The notes below the pieces were generated by a model. That model was not told where the DNA came from. It made no database searches and worked only from the letters and a program-made list of their open reading frames with translations. From Pseudomonadota bacterium (GTDB taxonomy: Bacteria > Pseudomonadota > Gammaproteobacteria > Steroidobacterales > Steroidobacteraceae): a stretch of DNA of 8,152 bases. The position numbers and the translations under genes were made by a program. Positions 5,085 to 8,152 of the stretch are shown one piece after another (within the stretch, counting starts at the first letter, position 1; each line of letters starts with the position of its first letter). The DNA is taken from assembly GCA_028067895.1 (NCBI GenBank), contig JAPTUI010000635.1, forward strand, positions 1 to 8,152. Direction: 5' to 3'.

Positions 5085-5257
5085 CCCCGACCGGTTTCGT
5101 GGTTTCAGTTACCCGATCATTCCACGGTCGCCGCAGCCGAATCACACATAAATGGGCGAGCGACGACCTCGCAGTGGCCCTGGAGACCGAGTTCTCACGC
5201 TCTTGCGGAGTACGGTTCCTAAAACCACGAATCTCGGCCCATGCGGTGGCGCCGCGA
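5085..5257. other. Non-coding stretch bounded by an inverted repeat
   Basis: I see no convincing gene. TTCGTGGTTT (5096-5105) and AAACCACGAA (5222-5231) are perfect 10-bp inverted arms 116 bp apart. The stretch lies beyond the 3' end of the leftward mobilization gene, but there is no T-tract to suggest a terminator. A long rightward frame through here is antisense to that gene and is not credible. Confidence 0.35.
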
Positions 5258-5551
5258 TCAGCCAGCAGCGGGTTCTCCTGGCTTCGTTCTCGCCCGCAGC
5301 TCGAACAGCGCCCGGTCGTCCTCCCGCGTCAGCGCCTCATCGAGCCAGGCGCGGAGTTCCGCTTCCGGGAAGCGGCCCTGCTCGATCCTCGCCAGCACGA
5401 CGGCCCCGATGAGGACCTTGCGCCGGGTGTCGACCTTGCGGGTGCGCCTGGCTTCGATGGAGCGGCGGCGGGCCTCGACGCGCTGCTGCTTGGCCTTCAG
5501 CTGTTTCAGGCGCGTCTCGAGGACGGTGATCTGTTCGTTGAGCTTGGGCAT
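5258..5551 (-). CDS. Mobilization accessory protein (TraD/MobC-like)
   Basis: This gene encodes 97 residues from the ATG at 5549-5551, chosen because GGAGG lies five bases upstream; the in-frame ATG at 5591-5593 lacks this. Residues 4-37 form a charged coiled coil (ITVLETRLKQLKAKQQRVEA), followed by RKVDTRRKVLIGAVVLARIE (38-57) and an acidic C-terminal helix. A coiled coil plus a (K/R)xxDTRRKxxxGxxV block is typical of the small TraD/MobC-type proteins encoded divergently from MobQ relaxases, as in Agrobacterium Ti transfer regions; they are thought to help the relaxosome at oriT. Here it diverges from the relaxase gene with the oriT between them, which supports the call. The family name is from recall and was not searched. 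Confidence 0.7.
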   Translation of the reverse strand: MPKLNEQITVLETRLKQLKAKQQRVEARRRSIEARRTRKVDTRRKVLIGAVVLARIEQGRFPEAELRAWLDEALTREDDRALFELRARTKPGEPAAG

Positions 5552-5721
5552 CGGGGCCTCCGCTTGGCCGTGTCGGGGCGATTCGGCATCCACTGGTGCG
5601 TCGCGTCTGTGGGGACTGTGATGCCCGGCGCCGCGTGGTGCTGCCGACGCAAAAGAGGCATGAGCGTCTAGCGTACTGCCCCTGAGGCGCGTAGCCTAGG
5701 TGTCCGTGCCGTGGGGACAAA

Positions 5722-5758
5722 GGCGCACTTATGCAAACCCTCGAAGACTCGGGTTTGC
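5722..5758 (-). other. oriT: Origin of transfer (oriT) with RSF1010-like nic site
   Basis: On the leftward strand, ATAAGTGCGCC (5722-5732) matches the RSF1010/MobQ nic core TAAGTGCGCC. Immediately 5' of it on that strand is a perfect 8-bp inverted repeat, GCAAACCC/GGGTTTGC (5733-5740 and 5751-5758, 10-base loop). An inverted repeat next to the nic core is the RSF1010 layout. By analogy, cleavage falls after TAAGTGCG, between 5724 and 5723. The transferred strand would lead with the accessory gene and origin and bring in the relaxase gene last, the usual order. Confidence 0.85.
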
Positions 5759-5801
5759 GGGTGGTGCCGGCATCGGGCGCGCCGGCTTCGTTCCGGTCCC
5801 G

Positions 5802-5826
5802 GGCCGTCCGCGTCGCGCGGACGGCC
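5802..5826. repeat. 11-bp perfect GC-rich hairpin before the relaxase gene
   Basis: GGCCGTCCGCG (5802-5812) and CGCGGACGGCC (5816-5826) flank a TCG loop, about 50 bases upstream of the relaxase start. No T-tract follows, so it is not an intrinsic terminator. It could pause transcription, limit relaxase translation, or be part of the wider oriT. Confidence 0.55.
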
Positions 5827-5873
5827 GGATCAGACGGCGAGTTCTGTATGTTGAGCGAGTAAGGCGGACCCAC

Positions 5874-7010
5874 GTGGCGAGTTACCACCTCAGCGTGAAG
5901 CCGGTCAGCCGGGCGAGAGGGCGCAGCGCTCCCGCTGCGGCAGCGTATCGTGCGGCCGACCGCATCCGTGACGAGCGCACCGGGGAGCTTTTCGACTTCC
6001 GCCGCAAGCGAGGGGTCGAGTATCGGGAGATCCTGCTGCCGGCCGCGGCGCCTTCGTGGGCGGGTCAGCGGGAGGCGCTCTGGAATGCGGCTGAAGCCGC
6101 GGAGCGACGGAAGAATTCCACGGTCGCGCGCGAGTTCGAGATCGCGCTGCCATCCGAACTCACTCCGGCTCAGCGCCGAGAGCTCGCGGTGCGCTTCGCC
6201 CGGGAGCTCGTCACCCGGCACGGATTTGCCGCCGATGTCTGCCTGCACAAGCCGGGCCGGGGAGGGGATCGGCGCAATCACCATGCGCACATCCTGTGCT
6301 CGACCCGGCGGCTGGGGCCCGACGGGTTCAACGACAAGACGCGCGAGCTCGATGACCTCAAACGCGGGCCCGCCGAGGTGACCCGTTGGCGCGAGCGTTG
6401 GGCGGAGCTGCAAAACGAGCTGCTCAAGGAGCACGGCCTCAGTGCTCGGGTCGATCACCGCAGCCTCGAGGCCCAGGGTCTTGCTCGAGCCCCGACCCAT
6501 CACAAGGGGCCGGCCATCACTGCCCTGGAGCGGCGCGGTATCGAGACCCGTGTGGGTTGGCGGTTCGCCGAGGAGCAGCGCCGGGAGATGCAGGCCCGCC
6601 TCGAGCGCGGCGCCGAGCTCGGGCGGTTGGAGCGGGAGCACCGGGAGTTGAGCCGCTCGATTCTCGATCTCTCCGGCGATATCGCCCAGGCGCGCCGGCA
6701 GCGCGACCTGGCGCACCCGATCGAGCACAGTTCGTCGCTGGCGTCGCCAGAAGCTACGCCGGCGAAGGAGGAGGGGAGGGGACTCACCGCGGCCGATCGG
6801 TTGCGGCGCATCGTCGAAGAGCGCGCTCCGGTGCGGGACGCCGGGCGATCACCGGAACGGCTGTCTCTCGAGGAAATCGGCCGGCGGGAGATCGAGAAGC
6901 AAGGTCGGCTCGATCGGGAGCGCCAAGCCGAGAGACAACGTGCGCTCGAGTCCGAGCGTGAGCGAGAACGGGAAAATCAAAAAGACCGCGATCCGGGCCT
7001 GGAGCTCTGA
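5874..7010 (+). CDS. mobA: MobQ-family relaxase (MobA/MobL)
   Basis: This enzyme nicks oriT and becomes covalently linked to the transferred strand. It has 378 residues from the GTG at 5874, with AAGG nine bases upstream; starting here gives the family N-terminus MASYHLSVKPVSR. The catalytic tyrosine is Tyr25 (AAAAYRAADR), the same position as in RSF1010 MobA. The metal-binding HUH-type motif is NHHAHIL (135-141), with another His at 125. FEIALPSELTPAQR (88-101) is the conserved block between them. After about residue 240 the protein is a long charged, Arg/Glu-rich coiled coil. No primase or helicase domain is fused, so this is a minimal relaxase needing a helper conjugation system. Longer in-frame upstream starts read through oriT and are unlikely. 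Confidence 0.93.
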   Translation: MASYHLSVKPVSRARGRSAPAAAAYRAADRIRDERTGELFDFRRKRGVEYREILLPAAAPSWAGQREALWNAAEAAERRKNSTVAREFEIALPSELTPAQRRELAVRFARELVTRHGFAADVCLHKPGRGGDRRNHHAHILCSTRRLGPDGFNDKTRELDDLKRGPAEVTRWRERWAELQNELLKEHGLSARVDHRSLEAQGLARAPTHHKGPAITALERRGIETRVGWRFAEEQRREMQARLERGAELGRLEREHRELSRSILDLSGDIAQARRQRDLAHPIEHSSSLASPEATPAKEEGRGLTAADRLRRIVEERAPVRDAGRSPERLSLEEIGRREIEKQGRLDRERQAERQRALESERERERENQKDRDPGLEL

Positions 7011-7078
7011 GTCGCGACCAGGAAGGGGAGCTTGGCCGAGCGTGCGCTGTGCGGGAGGGGCTGCTATGTTCTTCATCC

Positions 7079-7321
7079 ATGCCAGTTGTCTTTCGCCACA
7101 AGAACGTCCGTTTTTTCTTCTTCTCGAACGAGGGCAACCCGCGAGAACCGATACACATTCACGCCGATGCACCCGACGGCGACGCGAAGTTTTGGCTATA
7201 CCCGGAGGTACAGGTGGCGCGCAGCGCCGGGTTCGACCGGCGTACACTGGCGGAGTTGGCGCGAGTCGTTGAAGATCACCGCGACGAAATCGAGAGAGCC
7301 TGGCATGAGCACTTCGGCTAA
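7079..7321 (+). CDS. DUF4160 family protein
   Basis: This gene encodes 80 residues. The ATG at 7079 gives the typical family N-terminus (MPVVFRHKNVRFFFFSNEG) followed by the hallmark PIHIHADAPDGDAKFWL, matching the Pro-His-Ile-His pattern of DUF4160. The C-terminus is two helices (DRRTLAELARVVEDHRDEIE) ending HEHFG. The ribosome binding site is weak; a GTG ten codons upstream is possible but breaks the family start. It overlaps the DUF2442 gene by 17 bases. DUF4160 and DUF2442 genes are very often paired and have been suggested to form a toxin-antitoxin-like module; the biochemistry is unproven to my knowledge. On a plasmid this pair could aid maintenance. Confidence 0.88.
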   Translation: MPVVFRHKNVRFFFFSNEGNPREPIHIHADAPDGDAKFWLYPEVQVARSAGFDRRTLAELARVVEDHRDEIERAWHEHFG

Positions 7322-7559
7322 AGCACTGCACTTCGACGACCATACGATGTGGGTCGACCTCACGGATGGGCGCACGATCGGCATTCCGCTAGCGTGGTTC
7401 CCGCGGCTGCTGCACGCCACGGCCGAGCAGCGGCAGCACTATCGCCTCAGCGTGAGCGGCAACGGCCTGCACTGGGAAGAGCTCGACGAGGACATCTCCG
7501 TCGAGGGCTTGCTCGCCGGCCGGGGCGATCTCACGCACCGACCCTTGCAAGCGGCCTGA
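7305..7559 (+). CDS. DUF2442 family protein
   Basis: This gene encodes 84 residues from the ATG at 7305, which lies inside the DUF4160 gene and follows GAGAG at a suitable spacing, so translation is probably coupled. The sequence shows the DUF2442 signature: LHFDDHTMWVDLTDGRTIGI, PLAWFPRLLHATAEQRQHY, then GLHWEELDEDISVEGLLAGR. The length is normal for the family, which is small and probably all soluble. It would be the partner of DUF4160, perhaps the neutralising or DNA-binding half if the pair works as a toxin-antitoxin module. That role assignment is inference. Confidence 0.92.
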   Translation: MSTSAKALHFDDHTMWVDLTDGRTIGIPLAWFPRLLHATAEQRQHYRLSVSGNGLHWEELDEDISVEGLLAGRGDLTHRPLQAA

Positions 7560-7625
7560 ACCCGGCTATCGGTTTACAGCCTGAATCCGGGTTGCTAGCA
7601 TCGACCTAGGGTCTCAGGCCCTAGG
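7559..7625. repeat. Two hairpins after the DUF2442 gene
   Basis: AACCCGG (7559-7565) pairs with CCGGGTT (7587-7593). CCTAGGG (7605-7611) pairs with CCCTAGG (7619-7625) around TCTCAGG. There is also a direct repeat, CCTGAACCCGG/CCTGAATCCGG, starting at 7555 and 7580. The first arm overlaps the DUF2442 stop codon. Neither hairpin has a T-tract. Confidence 0.5.
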
Positions 7626-7633
7626 ACGGATCG

Positions 7634-7746
7634 GGTGGATAGTTGCCTTGGGGGCTCGGGTCGGACTTGCACCGACATCCTCAGGGTTGCACCCCTGATA
7701 CCTTGGACTGTCTCGGCCACCGAGGCCCCAAGGTCAGCCATCCACC
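7634..7746 (+). ncRNA. Candidate structured RNA: 113-base hairpin with branched top
   Basis: Read rightward, 7634-7659 pairs with 7720-7746 in about 25 pairs, broken only by an A-C mismatch, a one-base bulge and a G-G mismatch. The apex holds GTCGG/CCGAC (7660-7676) and TCAGGG/CCCTGA (7681-7698). Both apical loops contain the self-complementary TGCA and could kiss. An intrinsic terminator follows 20 bases later on the same strand, as expected for the 3' end of a small RNA or of the DUF4160/DUF2442 transcript. I do not recognise an RNA family. Confidence 0.4.
7649..7726 (-). tRNA. tRNA-like element, anticodon GCA (Cys), probably degenerate
   Basis: Read leftward, the element is tRNA-sized (75 bases plus CCA). 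The acceptor GCCTCGG pairs with CCGAGCC except for one C-C mismatch. The D arm is GCC/GGT with loop ends GAG...AA, as in Ser/Leu tRNAs. The anticodon arm TCAGGG-GTGCAA-CCCTGA places T33-GCA-A37 correctly but has a 6-bp stem and 6-base loop. The variable loop is GGAT. The T arm is a perfect 5-bp stem with loop TGCAAGT. CCA is encoded at 7651-7649. The D-loop GG pair and T55 are missing, so normal D/T-loop contact is lost. It may be an unusual tRNA, a decayed one, or a coincidence of the larger hairpin. Confidence 0.3.
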
Positions 7747-7760
7747 GTCACCGCTGTACG

Positions 7761-7788
7761 AAAAGCCCGCGCCCTGCGCGGGTTTTTT
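7761..7788 (+). terminator. Rho-independent terminator
   Basis: CCCGCGC (7766-7772) and GCGCGGG (7776-7782) form a 7-bp GC stem with loop CCT, followed by TTTTTT (7783-7788) and preceded by AAAA. It terminates rightward transcripts from the relaxase or DUF4160/DUF2442 region. The AAAA tract gives a weaker terminator for leftward transcripts. Confidence 0.92.
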
Positions 7789-7972
7789 GTTTCTGCCTGC
7801 CTGCGCTATTTCCTGATCCCTATATTTCATTGTATCCGGAAAGCGGACAGAGGCAACACCAAAAATCTGTCACTCGATGTCAGTTTCGAGTTTCCGAAGA
7901 AAGTACAAATGCTTTCTACGGGATGCCGTAGGCCTGTAATTCTCGTGGAAACGAGTTTCACGAAGACGTAAC

Positions 7973-8003
7973 TCTGTCTGAGTTCTGTCTGACCTCTGTC
8001 TGA
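7973..8003 (+). repeat. Three TCTGTCTGA repeats at exact 11-bp spacing
   Basis: TCTGTCTGA occurs at 7973-7981, 7984-7992 and 7995-8003, a strict 11-bp period that places all copies on one face of the helix. A partial fourth, TCTGTTA, follows at 8004. CTCTGTC also appears twice at the left edge of the window (5-11 and 22-28), which would be about 150 bp away if the molecule is circular. The function is unknown; protein binding is likely from the phasing. Confidence 0.7.
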
Positions 8004-8019
8004 TCTGTTAGGCATGACG

Positions 8020-8035
8020 TACAAGCGCACTTGTA
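8020..8035. repeat. 16-bp palindrome TACAAG-CGCA-CTTGTA
   Basis: Perfect 6-bp inverted arms flank a 4-base centre, 17 bp after the phased TCTGTCTGA repeats. The size and symmetry suit a dimeric regulator's operator. No adjacent gene start identifies what it would control. Confidence 0.5.
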
Positions 8036-8152
8036 ATTGCTGCTGACCGGCGAGGCCTCGGTGACCGCGGTCATGCCGCGTTGAAGGCCCCCAGGCCTAG
8101 ATCCGCCATCCGACCATGGTTGATTGCTCCTTCTGCCCCGCCGCAGAGAGGT

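Larger units (their letters stand above)
7789..8152. other. Non-coding right end with phased repeats and a palindrome
   Basis: No convincing gene is visible. The stretch to about 8040 is clearly more AT-rich than the relaxase region, with a return to GC-rich sequence at 8041-8152. It contains a CTCGT/ACGAG hairpin with a GGAA loop (7943-7956), three TCTGTCTGA copies (7973-8003), and a 16-bp palindrome (8020-8035). A regulatory or silent accessory region is plausible. Confidence 0.5.

Noticed and set aside
5081..5671. 196-codon rightward open frame
   Set aside because: It runs antisense through the well-supported mobilization accessory gene, and its Ser/Arg/Leu-rich translation has no domain signature.
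5337..6728. 463-codon leftward open frame opposite the relaxase gene
   Set aside because: It is antisense to a clear MobQ relaxase and to the oriT, has no recognisable domains, and is the kind of long shadow frame produced by GC-rich third positions.
7649..7700. Cobalamin riboswitch or group II intron fragment
   Set aside because: The leftward GGTGCAAGTCC resembles a loop found in cobalamin riboswitches and some group II introns, but the B12 box, the other conserved riboswitch blocks, the intron domain V and any intron-encoded protein are absent.
7634..7746. Integron attC site
   Set aside because: The length and imperfect inverted arms fit, but the terminal GTTRRRY/RYYYAAC core sites are not present, and there is no integrase or cassette structure.
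7827..8030. 67-codon leftward ORF in the right-end stretch
   Set aside because: It reads through the phased repeats and palindrome, lacks a clear ribosome binding site and shows no recognisable motif.
8071..8152. C-terminal end of a leftward gene entering from the right edge (frame ending GLGAFNAA)
   Set aside because: Only 26 codons are visible with no family signature. If the molecule is circular, the frame soon meets a stop on the other side.

Overview
The window looks like the backbone of a small mobilizable plasmid from a GC-rich proteobacterium. The taxonomic guess rests on gene content and composition: a RepA_C-type initiator, a MobQ relaxase and a DUF4160/DUF2442 pair. I cannot name the species. 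Replication, partition and mobilization genes are all present, and no mating-pair formation or resistance genes are visible. It could be all or most of a circular replicon, but the sequence does not prove circularity.

Layout, left to right. Positions 1-122 carry no gene but hold a terminator-like hairpin overlapping a second, mutually exclusive hairpin. Three genes read leftward: a winged-helix protein (123-599), a three-helix membrane protein of unknown function (873-1559) and an unknown 166-residue protein (1740-2240). The last is divergent from a rightward operon: parA (2344-2994), a ribbon-helix-helix partner (2991-3293), an unknown 117-residue protein (3290-3643) and repA (3640-4608). 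All junctions in this operon are 4-base stop/start overlaps. Short phased repeats or dyads occur upstream of parA, at the parA/rhh junction and just after rhh. They are probably the centromere and operators of the ribbon-helix-helix protein.

The replication origin directly follows the repA stop: five iterons of about 19 bp, two inverted DnaA boxes, and an AT-rich stretch with an 11-bp direct repeat. It is followed by a strongly foldable segment and a possible 51-codon ORF. Next come a leftward mobilization accessory gene (5258-5551), an oriT strikingly like that of RSF1010 (5722-5758) and a rightward MobQ relaxase gene (5874-7010). With this oriT polarity, the relaxase gene would enter a recipient last.

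The right part has an overlapping DUF4160/DUF2442 gene pair (7079-7559). It is followed by a dense run of hairpins, including a 113-base structure whose leftward strand can be drawn as a tRNA with anticodon GCA and an encoded CCA, and then an intrinsic terminator. Positions 7789-8152 have no convincing gene. They hold three TCTGTCTGA copies at exact 11-bp spacing and a 16-bp palindrome.

The most novel-looking items are the phased repeat family around the partition operon, the tRNA-like structured element, and the unknown genes between the known modules.
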